A program made the position numbers and the translations under genes. Below, in pieces: positions 35,301-50,300 of a DNA stretch of 64,000 nucleotides. The stretch spans positions 3,999,002 to 4,063,001 of the forward strand of contig VFFE01007500.1 of NCBI GenBank assembly GCA_008921705.1, in the 5' to 3' direction. Every line of letters starts with the position of its first letter. Within the stretch, counting starts at the first letter, position 1. The stretch is from Burhinus oedicnemus (lineage: Eukaryota; Chordata; Aves; Charadriiformes; Burhinidae). The notes under the pieces were generated by a model, which was given only the letters and a program-made list of their open reading frames with translations, did not search any database and was not told where the DNA came from.

Positions 35301-38300
35301 TGGCTTATCTGATTCATAGTCTTTGCCCAACTTCTCTGATTTGTCTTCTTTGTCTTCTCTCTTTCTACCTCGTTTCTTGCGCTCCTCTTCTTCTGGGGGT
35401 TTGCTTCTGCAAGCCATCAAACATTCTAAGACTCTCTGGTGCTTATCAGAGTTGTTTATGTGTGCTCGTACAAGGGTCTCCAATTCATTCCACATAATCC
35501 GGTACTGTTCATCTCTAAGCAAAACCAGAAAAAAAGATATTTCATATGGGATTACCTAGATCATTAAACCACTAAATAAATTAAGGTTAAAAACCAGATC
35601 TTAAGAAAGAAAAATAAAACCCCAAACCAAAAATAACTCCAAACAGATTCTCTATCCTCTTGCACTGGAGTGCTATCCACCTGGGATTACTCCATCCTTT
35701 AAACTTGAAACCACATTGCATGTAACATTTCTCAAACAACATTCAGAATTAAGATTAAATTGAAATAGACTATGTCCACTGAAATCAAATTCTTAACTGC
35801 CACAAGATCTCACTGCCAAAAGGCACTTCTGAATCCTCTCAGGTTCTAACTATGCAATGTCAGGATATGCAGAAGGCCACTCATGTAATGACATGCAAAT
35901 TAATTACTATTTAATTCTTTGCATAAAAAAATCTAGAAAGAATTGTACCATGCTATTATAAATAACTTCCAGTCATGTGGGCAAATCTTCTGTAGCTGTA
36001 TTTCTTTTCAGCCAGTTCTTGGAAATACAATGCACACATCACAATGACTGAGATCTCAGGATATTCGACGCTTGTTTTAAAGGAGTAGCCCGTATTTTAA
36101 ATAACTGTTTCAAAAGGATTGGACTATTCTAATATAACCCAATTTTAAAGTATTGTTCACTTATAATATGCTTAACTTTTCCTTTTTATTAATTTGAAAT
36201 TATTCCACTTTCTCTGTCCTAGCTTGGATCAATCTCTTACCTTTCTTGATGACTATCTTTGCTTTCACATTTTTCAATACACTCACAGTTCTTGGGTAAT
36301 AAAATTATTTATTTTTTTCCTAACATACAGCAGTATCAGCACTGTAATAGCCCCTAAATGATGCAGGTAAAGTATTCACAGCATTTGCTTTCGTACATAC
36401 AGCATTTAGTTTACTAGGTATTACTTTTGGCCAAATATTAAAAATTTGGTATGAGAACAATGTCAATAGAGTATTTCTGAAAAAAGTCCAGCATCAACAA
36501 AAAGAGATATGCATGTAACCTTTTTGGACCCTTTCCTCTGGTACCGACTGTTGAAATTGGCAGCGGATCATTTTTCCTCTCCATGTCTACCAAATTGTAT
36601 ATTGTTTTTTGACAATTCAGAACATCCTCATCAGTCATTGCTTCTTTTACGATCACACTGGCTAGTGGCACTACCTGTAAGACAAAACAAAAGTCAACAA
36701 CAAGAAAATCTGTGTATGTCACAGGAAAGAAACAGGAAGAAGAAAGAAATCAAAGGCAACGGAACCATGGAACAACACAGAACAAAAAAACCCTCTCTTA
36801 TCCTCAATTTAGTAATAACACTGAGCAGGTATAAGCAGATGCACATTTTCTATACCCAGCAGCACTGTAGCAGTCAGGTTCAAATACTCCACCCTATTTA
36901 GACAGCATTCCAATAATCTATTGACATTAAACACAGAGTACTTAAGCTGAAAATAAACTGACTTTGTGGCAAGTGATTTATCATAAAATAGTTAATACTT
37001 CAAGTGGCAAGGTGAAACTTAATCTAGAACAGAATAAAAGGTTACAAACCCCAGGTTACTTACAGCTTGCATGTTGAAGATGGTAGTCTGAGAAATAATC
37101 ATAGGCCAGTAACGAGTATGTTTCTCTAACTGATCTTTTGCACGTTCCAATGGAATTTCAAGACTTCCATCGGTCTTATATCTGGGCTCTAGAAAAGGAG
37201 TTAATCGGTTTTCCCTCATAAATTCACCAAAATCCTAATGATAACCAAACAAGATACAATTAGGCATTTCTCTAACAAAGTAACTTTCACTGAATGGGCG
37301 AAACAGCACAGTCTTGCTTATCACTAACCATGTACCATCCCCACCACTAAATTTGACCCTAACAACCAGAGCCCTGTTTCTGTCTTTCAGATATGCATAT
37401 TCAGGACGAACACGAAACACAGTTGTATAAATATGGGTTAAAAACTGATGCAAGGTTTTCGATGACGCGGCCTTCTGGATCTGCAAGATATTTCACATAT
37501 GGTAAGAGTTTTGTTGTTTTTCTGGAAGCCACTTCTGCTTGTTTACAACAGATAAAAAGGATGTGTTGAAAAAAATAAAGGAAAAAAACAAAATGAATGC
37601 CAGCTAATTGTCTGCTCCATATCCAGAGTTCAAAGCTGACAATTTCATCTTTTTTATTTATTGTACAAACCATTCACATGCAATCTATCCTTCTGACAAT
37701 AAGCAGGATATAGTCCTACGTGTATCCAGCCCACAGAAAAAACTTGCTAAGAAAAATGTTATTCTATAATGAGAACAAATTTTAAATACTCATAGTGCAT
37801 AAGGACGCAAGTACTTCCTTGACACAGAAAGGATTCTATGAACCAGGCATAACAATAAGCAGAGGTACTACTTTGAACTAAATATGTATCAGTAGTACAG
37901 AGAAAAACACTTTGACCATGCAATCCACTCCAGCTCTCCAGAAAACGTACCAACATTTCCTTTACACATCTATTGCACTACCTCTTGTCATCTGACATAA
38001 GAAACAATTTAAGAAAAAAAAGATAAGAATCTTACTGTAATCCGGTAGTCAGTGACTCTTCCACCACACCCTTCACTAATTGATGGGGGATCTTCTAGAA
38101 TTGATCGCGAGCTGCTTAATACATGTAGAAAAATTTCTCCTCCATGGCTGCTGAGCATGTGACTAATTACTTTAGAGCCAGACTTGCGTGGCTGTTCCAA
38201 CAAAACAGAACGACCTGTTGGAAATGAGATGTTTCATTAGTTATTGCGTGCTGCAATTTTAAATTTAAAACTACATATACATAATACAGGTTTGCACCTA

Positions 38301-41300
38301 GCCAGTAAGACCCTGAATCCATTAAAGCAGTGATTTCACCTAGCTGAACAAGAAAACAGGTATCTCCTTTGAGTATTTACTCCATCTCTTTACACAGAAC
38401 AGTGTCATAGATGCTCTTAAATTTTACACAAAGATCAAAAAGCCTCTCTCCTGGACCAATAAATTGCTTTCTCTATAGGGCATTATTCTTAGGAAAAATA
38501 CATATTTCTAAGGCATTCAAATGGTATATTGTGTAAGGGCAGTTTGCTATTTTTACTTATTACAGATTATGTTGTATACTGAACTTATTTGAGCCTACTG
38601 CAGAAACACTCTCATTAAAAGTAACTTCTAAAAAGCAACAAAATAACCTACTTGAGTATAAAAGTATCAGTTAATACTATTTGTTAATGCTTAAAATGGA
38701 TACCGTTTTTCAGACTGTCTTATTTCCAGTAAAATACACTAAGCACAAAAGGGTGCGTTCTCCAAATAAGTTGTTTGTTACGAAGAAGCAAAAATAGATG
38801 ATGAGAAGAGAGTGGTTATCTGAAATATGCTATTAATTTTGGTTCTAACCATTTTTATTAATCAAAGTACTCTCCTCAATACAGAATCTTTAGAGAAAAA
38901 TACACAAAAATACAGTATTTAATAAAACCACTGCACATTTATTTAGACATTCAAATTACTTGACTGAAGAAAACATCCCATTATAATGATGTTTGTAATG
39001 CAATTTTGTTTGCAAGCTGTAAAAAAACCCCCACATGTAATTAACATTGACTACTACATATTACTTGTTTGGAACAAACAGCTTTGGCTTAATTTTTTAA
39101 CATGTATTTAAATGGCAACCTTTTATTGCAAGATTATTCATGGCAATGGGCAAGATCTTGCAGATAAGCAAAAATCTAACCTATTTTTTGACTAATCCCA
39201 GTACACGGAGGTACGTGTGCTTCAATTAACCAACATACTTAGTTGGTCATAACCCGGATAAAAGAGCTTTCTGAGGCTGCCCAGCATCTGCTAAAAATCA
39301 GGCATAGATATAAGCTACTAATATTTTGCAATAGTCAGAGTAAGCATTGTGATCGAGTGCACTATCAGCTGCTGAAAGCAGTGTTTCCTACTAAATAGCA
39401 TAAAGTGAGAAGTATTCCACATTTGGATTCAGAAAAGAACTACCAGAATTCAATACTTGCTCTTTTACATCTTTCCTCCCATCTTCAAGTTTCAAAACAC
39501 ATTCCATTTGCCTTTGAGTACATTTAACAACTTTCTTCTCTTATTAATAGGATATTTGAAAATAAACTTGACATTTTTACAGTATATAGACATTTACTGC
39601 TACACAAATCAAAATGTGGTAAGTGCTCTATTCACAATATTAACAATTAAAATGCTAAATAATTAGCCAAGGACAAAAATTTACCATTAAGGAGAAAGTT
39701 AGTAAGGCATGAAGAAGGTCTGCTATTTACATCTACTGGTGAAATTCTGTACGCTCCAGTGCAATAGTGTAATTCTGAAAAATAAATGAGTAGAAAAGTT
39801 GAGAGTGTAGCTCCACATACAGAAAAAACATCCCACAAAATAGAAGAAAGGAAGAGGAAAAAGCTATTCCACAATCAGAAGAACTAAAAAGTCCAAGTGT
39901 TTCTCAATCTAAAAGTCTGCTCCTTTCATCATCTCCTCACAATTGTTCCAGCACCCTCAACTCCAAGAACCTAGTACATTCCCAACCCCTATTTCCAGCA
40001 GGACCCCCAGTTCTTTATCTCCTGAACTATTTCACTGTAGAGTCAGCCTCCTCTTACTTCTCTCATCTATATTTTTGAACTGCTGGCTCAAAGAGGCAAC
40101 ATATCTTGCTGACAGTCTAGAGGGTGCATGAGGTGAATGGCCAGGTGGTTCCTATGTTACCCCAAATCTTTCCTGTCTTTCTCTCCTTTACTCAGATTTG
40201 GGTAGAGATCTTTCCCATACTCAGATTTGAAAGTTAATACAGAGAGACTAGTGTACTGATAGTATCATTGCATACATTCAATTTCCTTACAAATCTTTTT
40301 ACTTGGCACTCTGAAGATTACACTAAAGACAGTACTTTCATCTCCCCCCCGCCCCTGAAAGAATTAAAACCAAAAAAGATTCAATGTCTCCAAGCTGCTA
40401 TATTAAAAAAAACACCACTGTGGAACTGACAAGGTATACTTGGCCCTGTGGGAGGGGCAAATAATTACTGAACATTGTAGTCAAGGAACAACTTCATGAT
40501 ACTTAAGAGGAGACTAAAAAAAGCCACCAAGAAAAACATTACTACCCCTCTCACGTCTTACACAAACCACTGATAAACCAAAATCAGGACAGCATCATAT
40601 GACCATTGTAAAGCAGGGTGCAATCAGCGAGGTTTATAGAACAAAAGGTAAAACTAGCATTATGAAGAGGCGAATTACCTCTTTGTTCAGATTCTTACCA
40701 GTGTATGGAGAGAACAGTGTTCAACACAGGTTAGAATATCAGTTTTGTAAGATACCATGTTACCTACCCACACTATTTGTTCGAGGAGTACACCATTTTA
40801 ATGTTACAGTTTCTTTGAAGGTGCCTTCTCTGCTATTGCCACCTACATGATTATCACCTGCAATATAAAGTCAGAAAAAGTGTGTGATGAAGTATATTTT
40901 CTTTATGACAGGAAAAAACCTAACTTTTAAAGGTACAAAGTATTTATAACATGAGCATATACAAAATGTAATCTAATTTAAAAAAGTTAGATATCAAACT
41001 TAAGCAAAAAAGTTATTAGCAGTGGCAGTTGAAAAAATAACCTTTTAAAATCAGCAGCCATTGCATATATTTTAAAAAAAAAATTCAGCAAATAAAATAC
41101 TGCAACTCTAGAGTATATTCCACGGGTTTGATTCAACACTTAGAAAATTATAAATATGTTTTATCTATAACAGGCAGGTTTTTTCTTCTAGGACTTCAAA
41201 ACAATATCTTTTTTAATTTTCCACACAGAAATCAGAACCCTTAACAAATGTTAGCGCTGATCATTTCCTGTACATATGAGTTCCAGTTTTGACTTTGGGA

Positions 41301-44300
41301 TATGATTTAAAGGCCCATTTGACAGATTGGACTTTTTGGGGAAAGAAGTATTTGGTATCATCATCCAGTATCTTTGCCATGTCAGATTCCATCTGAACAC
41401 CTCTCAACATGTTTTACTGGCCACAGATGTTTTATCATTAAAATAGTTTCATACAACATCTCACTGATAACTGGTCTGGCAAAAACCACCCGAAGGCCTT
41501 AAAACAGACATTATCAATACTCCTTAATACATTAAACTACGTTTCTACTAGTGAGTTACGCAATTCTTCATGATCTTTGACTCACATTATCTCAGGAAAG
41601 ACTTAACTGAGTTTTGCATGAAGTTTCAGAATTACAGTAGCATAGTCACTTAATATGCGCAAATCCACAATAATTGGGAGGAATGAGACACATCAACATG
41701 CCACACTTACGTAGCACGTTAGGGTTTAGTCTAATCTTTCATGTAAGAAGTTTTCTTTTATTTCATATCAAAGCCATTTACAAAAGATTTGTTTGATTTG
41801 CTTATTAATCATGCAGGTAACTTGCAAAAGTTCTTTTTTTTTTTTCACTTAAATTAAAATAACTGGAATCATTTTAGGAAGTCTCTCTCAGAATATCTAA
41901 AGGCCAAACTTATTTAATCTGAAAACTATCTAGCAACATTTCACAGAAATAAGATCAATGTAACTGAATTCCTACTTTCCTAGCACCAGACCTATTACAG
42001 CTGAAAGATCTATTTAAGAACAAATAAAAGAAACCTAAATTTACAGGATCTAAGAACAGACTTCTTCCTCTCAAAGTTCTGATGGAAAAAATTTGAAGAG
42101 GAATTCCAGTTGGAGTTTGCTTTTGGATTTACTAGCAGACTTATTCCTTGAGCCAACAGTATTACAAAACTATTTCTGAGCCCTTACAATAAAGTTTTAT
42201 GCTTTCAACATGGCAACACAAGTTCAGGTGAGTCTGAATTCATTACTGTAACATTCTATTCTTTTTCCTCAATCTTTAATCATACACTCCACTAAAATAT
42301 GGAGCACAGTACTTGTAGATGATAATGAGGAGTTACCTCCTTTTCCTCAAAGTAATGGTAATCCCCTTAACAGGAAAAAAAAGCCCAAACTCCCTAAAAT
42401 GGCTGCTTACGAACCATATGATTTCAAACTTCAGAAAAGAAATATCCACTCTGACATAAATAACTCACTTCTTAAATTCTTCACTTCTTAGAAGTTAAAC
42501 CACAATGAACTTTCTAATATGTTTTTAAACTATATAATACAGTTTCAGGTAGTAGAACAAATATCTACAGCCTATATCTAAATACATGTATTCTACACAC
42601 ATAATAAATCCGACTAAGCTATGTAACAGAAGTTACAATCAATGCAGTAAAAGAAAGCAAAGCATACACAAGCCTTTAAAAGCTTAAAACGAGACTTTAG
42701 CACTGAAAAGGCATACAGTCTATGTATTCCATAACACAGTGGCACAGGCTGAGGGTTTTTTCACTGCTTGGCTTTGCTTTTAATTCTACTAATACAGAAT
42801 TTTTAGCCTGACTTATTAACAAAATTTTACATCAAGCACTGTTTCCTGAACAAAACAGTTTTGCATGACGCTTACTGACCTCGGTTAAGTTATTAAAAAT
42901 TCACCTCAGAGGAATAGTAGATAATAATTCCAAATTTACAAAATCATACTAGGTATTTCAAATTCCAGAAGAAAGCTCAAAAGCCAAATAACTGTTGTCT
43001 TTTCCAAAGCAATTACTGTCATAAACAGGTCTATGGGATGTAAGTGATGTGAACTATCATTACTTAACAGATAGATTAAAAGTTCAATTGTGCAAGGAAT
43101 AATTTTATGCAAATATCCACAAGAAGTACTTTCTTTTGTAAAAATCACTGCACATCTAGTCTCTCATCTACTTTTTATATCTCAGTAAGTTGACATGCCT
43201 CTCAAATCTCACACAAATATCCTGAACATATGTGAAACCTTGTCTGATAAATTTGACCTGGTTTTATATTGTTATATCCTTATTACTATATTAAAATATG
43301 CCAGTAATGAGTAGAACTCCAATGCCAACATTACAAACCAAATTCTTAGGTTGTAAATAATAACTGAAAATATGCTAATCATGCCTGAAATTTACATCAA
43401 TTTGAAGCTTGCAATCTTTCTTTGTGAATATTTTCCAGCAGGGTGATCAAAAGCCACTTTTAGAGCACTATTTCTACTTACCACTCTTTAAAAAGTCAAC
43501 ATGTGCCTCTTTGTGATGAAGAAGCTCTACATCATAGTTGGCTGATGTGTTAGCATGTTGTTCTTCCTTTAAAAGAGAAAGGTAGAAAGAAGAAATATAA
43601 CTGTTTTAGCTAGATGTCACTGTTTTCATAAATGAATGATTCTACATTTACCTTTCACTTCAGAAGAAAACAAATAGCCTCCAAAGTGCATCAGACAACA
43701 ACAGGATTGCAATGTTGAGGAAACCATTTGCTCTCTGACCTGTTTAAAGATGCAGCCATCTGCTTTTCCTCTTTTTTCCTTTTTTGAAACCCTACAGTTT
43801 CCTCTTTATACAAATGTCATGACAGGGTGCATAGTGTAAAATATAGGTAAAAAACAGCCTTCGCTACTTTTGTTTAAATTAGCAAAGTTAAGGAAGCCTA
43901 CGATGTATTGAATACCACCAGCAGTTACAACTTACTGAGCAGCAACAAATGGTCACTGCAGAATAGATTGGCAATTACTTTTCATAACTAAAAATCTCAA
44001 GAATCCAAACCAAAGAATACACTTCGAACTTATTTCCTTGCACTTAAGATAACAAGTGTACTTGCAGCTGCAAGCTTATATTAAAAAAATGGATGTTTGT
44101 AAAGAGGACACTGCATCTTTAAACAGCTGCAGAGGACTAGCAAAAACAGAACAGTAACCTTGGTAATTTATTCCAAGTTAAAAAAAAAAAGAAAAAAAAC
44201 ACAAAGAACCCAACATAGTCTACTACTATAAGGACAAAGGCAGAAGGGAGAGGCATACCAGCAGCACACAGGTCAGAAAGTTACAGACAAGGTATTTGCA

Positions 44301-47300
44301 AACTTAAGTCACATTTATGCCATGACCCATGTCAAAGTTTCATTAAAGCTGTGCAAATAATTTTTAATTTCATATTTCAGTTTATAAAATCCATACCATA
44401 TTGCTAGTTTTCAGAGATGCAAGTAATGATTGACAGGATTAGAACTTGATGAAATTTTTAAATCAGGAAAGTTTATCTGCCCCTGCCCTTTTTGTTTGTT
44501 TGAATACTGACCCTTCTGTTTCAACTGTCTCCTGCTGCTTGATCAGAAAATTACTGTAAACTTAATACTTGAAATTCCTAGTTGCACTGATTTCCCTCCC
44601 AGTAATGATAAAAAAAGATATTAAAAATAGGGACATAAACGACTTTGAACAGATGATGTTTAATATCTTTCTTAACCAGATATATTCCCTGTCCCCCTGT
44701 TTCTGGTTTATGGATCTTCAGACTGGAAAACCTACTGGAAAACCTTTAGTCAAAAGTCAGCTATTAGTTACAAACACCTTTATGTTGGGTGGGCATGATA
44801 ATGAAACAGAGGAAAAAGACTCACTATGCCACTATAGTGCACAAGGGTCAAAAATATCTAAACACAACTAGAAAAAGACAAAAGAATCACAGACAAAGTA
44901 ATCTGAGGTAAATAAGATTGTATTTATATAAAATAATACAAACAGAACTAAAATAGCACTTGTATCGCTACATCAAAAATTGAGATTCAGCAATACAACA
45001 TTTTGTTCTGTGATCCTTCTTTACTTTTTTTTCCCCTTCTTTATTTTTACTAACCTGGTCACAGACATTGAATGTGGGCTAATAAAAAAAACAAAACAGA
45101 AAATATGATATGGAGAGAAAAACAATGTAAAAATTCAATTAAAATAAACATTAAAAGTTTTCAAACAAATTTAGAAGTGATGCAGCTACTTAACACAAAG
45201 CTACAGACACAGTATTACCTTCATAGGAATGTTAGTTATTGTGGTTGAAGCCAGATCAAAGTGCTGTTGTACTAAAACATTCAGTTTTGTAGCTAGATGC
45301 CGTCCAGCACGGACACTGTGCACTTCACTGGTTAAAACAGGTGAAAGCTAAAATAAATTGACATAGAGTATACACAGTATTAATGGATTAGGCTGTAGTA
45401 TCACATAACAGTATTATTCATTTGAAACTCGAAAATAAGCACATTTACACTCTTAAATTCAACTAGGGGGAGAAACTACCACCCAAAAAACCCACACCAT
45501 GGGAAACTATGAAGGAAGAAGCAAAAATTATTTCTCATTCAGAATTTTGTAGGTTATGCCAGTTGTTATAGTTGCAGTTGCTACAAACTGTCAAAAAAAT
45601 TAGAAGTGTGCTAAAAACCTCAAGTCATCAATTGTTAATAGGAAGAATTAGTATCACAGCATGGGGAAGAAATTCTCTTAATAGGAGCTCTGTGCCTAGT
45701 TTTCCACTCTTTTACTTGCTGAGCAACAGGAACAAAGTAATTTTTACATACCTACCTGTAAGTGCGTCATATATACACAAGGGAAACAAACACAAGCCAT
45801 AAGGTGCATTTGATTTTTCCCTAGCCAACAAGGACATTGGGTTTAGGCTTTTGAAAAAACAAAACACACAAAAAAAACCCCACAAAAAACCATCCGTGAT
45901 AAAGGTTACTGTCTTACAGAGAAAAGTAGTATTCAATTTATTCTCTTCTGTTCACATTTTACTTGTTTTAGCACAACTACAAAAGAGTTTTGTAGAAAAG
46001 AATCTCAGGAAGGTAGCTATCAGTCCTTTTATATTTATGAAATAATACGCAGGACTAGATGCCTTTCACGTTAAGAATAAGACTTTCTTGTGTCTTTCCT
46101 CTCTCTTACAGACAGCACATTAAAGTACTGAGCAGAGCAGACTGATGAAGAACAGAATATATTACATAGTATTTTGTATGTACTTGGTTTCAAACAACCA
46201 CCACTAAGCATACAAAAACACCCATGGCTTTCTTACTGAACAACTAAAACATTAATATATAAGATAATTTCTTATATGCATCCTTTCACCTTTTTGTAAA
46301 AGAATCTTTAAGAGTACCTGTAGGGTACTTCAAGTATTTGATGAACTTACATTCTACATTCCTACAATACATTACGATTTCACTTGGAAGCAGATATGCT
46401 TTCCAATGCTTTTCATTAGAAAGACATTCTGTTTGCTAACACTGAAACAACAGAATTTATACACAAAAGCTCATTCTGGTTTAATGAGAAAACCATTCAA
46501 CGAAAAGGCTAAAAATGCTAACGTGTTAGTCTGGATAACATGGAACACAGAGCTGAACAATATCCACATCCTTCAGTACCAGATATTTGGGAACACCGAG
46601 CTTGTGCTAGCTAGCAGCTTATGAAAGTTACTCAACTAACCTATTCAACACACCAAGTACTTGACGGTTTTCCACTAGGTTCCTAAATATGCATTTCCTT
46701 CTCAAAAAACCCCAAACCCAAGAGTATCATTCTATGGCATAAATGGGCTTAGTTCACAAAAAAAAAAAGACTCATGAATTATTAATGCAAGAAATTTAAG
46801 TAATTAAATGGAAAAAGGGGATACCATACGTGCATGAAGACTACAAAACAAGAAAATAAAGCCTACGCTTGAGATGGCAATATACAGACTGTCAATTTTT
46901 CAAAGAATTATGACCTGTACTTTTTCCTACAACTTAACCAGGACCAGAGGCTCAAAACGTTATTGCCGAGTACTTAATTTGCACTGTCTATTTTGAGTCT
47001 GACATGGTTCCTAATCCTTACATAAATTTTCTCATTTTCAGCTCCTTACCTCTTTTTTAGGACGATCTGAAACAAGGCTGTCTTCACCAACTGGGTAAGT
47101 GTGGATTAAGACCAATTCACATTTCTGAATCTGCATTAGACTTAAAAATAAAAGCATTCTATTTAGCCTACAGTGTGGCAGACTATCTCCTAGAAATTAG
47201 ATCAATTCTCCCAAGACTCATCTGATTTCCAGAACACAGAATCATAAAGATGCATTACAACATACTGTTTCTGAAAGCATTCTGTAGAAACTAGGTTACA

Positions 47301-50300
47301 TTGATGATTTTCAAAAACACATACTTCAAAATAACGTTTTTATCATTATAAAAAAAATGTTTAACATAGCTCTTCAGATGCTATAGCAATGTGTTTCTTT
47401 ATGGACATATCAATAGAATAGGCTCCTCAACTGGTATAATCTGTTCAGCTTCATTCAGCTGAAAATTGACACTACAGAGGATTTGTGTCTCCAAGTGTGC
47501 GCCCAGGTACTAATGAGGGGATTCCAGTGAACATGAAAACAACTACTCAAATAGCATGCTTATATCCTAATGTGGCTGGAAATTTGGAGGGATCAAGACA
47601 TTGTTCCACATCTCTACCTAGCAGAATGAGACCGCTTTTCTGTCTTTACACTGGACTTAGAATCTGATTCCCTGGGGCAGTATCCTTTATACACACATGA
47701 AACTGCAACTGCAGCAGGTAAATACAGGAGACTCCTGCTTCTGCTATTTAAGTGCCTAAGGAGCAACCAAGAATAAGATCTCAACCTACTGTACACTTTA
47801 CAAGGCAACAAACAGGCCCTGGGCCAAAGAGTTCACTGTTTAATTAGACAAAACGTATGATGGAAAAATTACTTCTCAGAGATGCAACCTGTATTTCAAG
47901 AGACTCCTTTATCTCAAGGCAATGTCAGGCAACACAACAATTTAGGAATTAAAAACTAGTTTCAAAGAAGTTAGCTATTTTAGTCAAAGGAAGATGAATG
48001 TAAAATTAATGCAATGTTATCACGAAAAAATGCATCAGATGCATTAAAATCACAAATATATAGTACATAACAAGCACAGTTACATGTCTCATTTTGAAGC
48101 AAGATGTAGAAGGTAATAACCTAAAGAAATTCTGTCCTATGAGGATAAAGAATGATACTGAAAAGCTAATGATTATACACCAGCTCTAAGTCTACCATAT
48201 CATGATTTAGCACCTTCTATTTCACACAGGCATTAATTCAAACAGTTCATTAGAGTATGTTTTAAGCGACAAACACATAACGTATTTCATAGAGGATGTA
48301 ACAGGCACACACAGAATAAGAGAAACTACATTTGTAAAAAGTATACTCACTGATCTGAATTAGCGGCAAGCTTGTTATGCTCATGAATGGTTTCCTGAAC
48401 ACAATCCTCAAGCATCCGAACATGACTGTCACTGGAAAGAAATTTTATATTTTTTTATGCAAGATAATCAATCCTCCTGTTCAAAGCAAGATGCCACTAA
48501 ATGCTCTTCTATTTCCAGTGGGAAATTTTTGGTTTGTTACTGTAACAGACCTCCATAAATGAAACCTTTAATACAGCAAGATATGATCTAACAAAGAGTG
48601 CAAAAAAGCTAGCTACTTACGGCACTAATTCACGACAATCAATGAAAGACTTCTAAAAACGCATTAAATAACTTTTTTTTAAAATGGTAGAAGCACATTA
48701 TCATACCTACCTTTTTGCATTAGTAATACAGATTATTCTTCCCCTGTTTCCAACACGTTCTGCATTCTCCATGAGCATGGTTCGAGCCTCATGCTGGTAT
48801 TCTGTTATTTTGCAGAGTGCTTCAACTGCTGCAACCAGACCATGAAGTATGCTGCAGCACTCTGGATCTGCCCGAGGGTTAGGTGGCCCAACAGCTGCTA
48901 ATGCTGCCATCAACTAGTTAAAAAGAAAGAAATTATTATTGAAAGTTACTTTCCAGCCCTTTGTTAAAACAATCAGTTAAGAGAAAAGGCATCATCATAA
49001 CTCCTTTTACATGCAAATTAATATTGTTGGGAGAAAAACAAACAGAGCAATTGAAGACGGTTATGTTACCGGCTTTCTAGAAAAGATTTGGCCCTAAGTT
49101 ATCCCTTGCAATTCATTTATTGTTACTGAACCTTGAGAATATTATATTCTCATTTATTACAGAAAAATACTTGGCTATAATAACAAGTTATACCCAATAC
49201 TTGAAAGAAATTCTAACATTATCAGTTGCCATCTGCTTTTATTTTTTGAGAATCTGGAAATTTAGCTCCTCCCCAAAGTAAATTTTTCAGAAGGCAAACT
49301 CATTCAGTATGAAACAAAATGAGAGCAAAGAGAATATTTACAATTTTTTTTAAAAAACACGGTTTATTTGTCTATCGTGCAAATGTAAAAAAAAAATTAA
49401 ATTCAAGAAGTATCACGAAATTACAGAAGAAATACATAGGTAATTTCTTCATAACATGCATTTTAATATATAACTCTATATTCAAAGCTACTGGATTATT
49501 TTTAAATTATGTAAAGCTGCCTATGGAACAGTCCAGCCTCCCAGGCTACTTCTTAAAACTCTGTTACACAGTAATTTCAGACCAGACCCACCGACACTGT
49601 AATTAACCAAAGTTATTTTATATTGAACATAGTGAGAAGCTGCTATTTATTCCACAGTTAGACTTACAAAACAGAAGAACAGTTACAAAGCATACCTCCT
49701 GCAAGTTCTGATCTTCCTGAGTCCAAGAATTCAAGACATGAGCCCCAGAATCACTCACAATGAAATTCACCTAACAGGATCCAAAAAGCACATGTAAGAT
49801 AACAGCCAATCATACAGATAACAGCCATTATGGCTACTTCCTCAAATCCAAACAAACATGAATTACACCTCTCTCTTCTGATACTCTGCAGAAATGTGCA
49901 ACGACAAGCCAAACTAAAAATAAGACAACAAAACACAAAAAGCATCCACTCCTGCTACATTCAGTTACCCCTTTAGTAACATTATGATTAACAATTTCTT
50001 ACTCTATTTCTATTTTTAAACTACTAAATCTCTACACCAAATTAGCATTGCAGGATATTAGAAAGTATTTTAATAATTAGGCAACATTTTCAGTAGAATA
50101 GCTACAAAATAAAGTAAATTCTAATACTGCAATATTGTAAATCATTCTCCAAAGATTGTCACAGTAGATCAGGGGGGTAAATATTTAGCAAGATTTAATA
50201 AACATCACATAGCAAAATATGTTCTAAAGATGACAAAAATGTCAAGAGGAAGCACGTCTTCCATCTCAATTTCACTTTCTCATACCACACAAGCTCCAGT

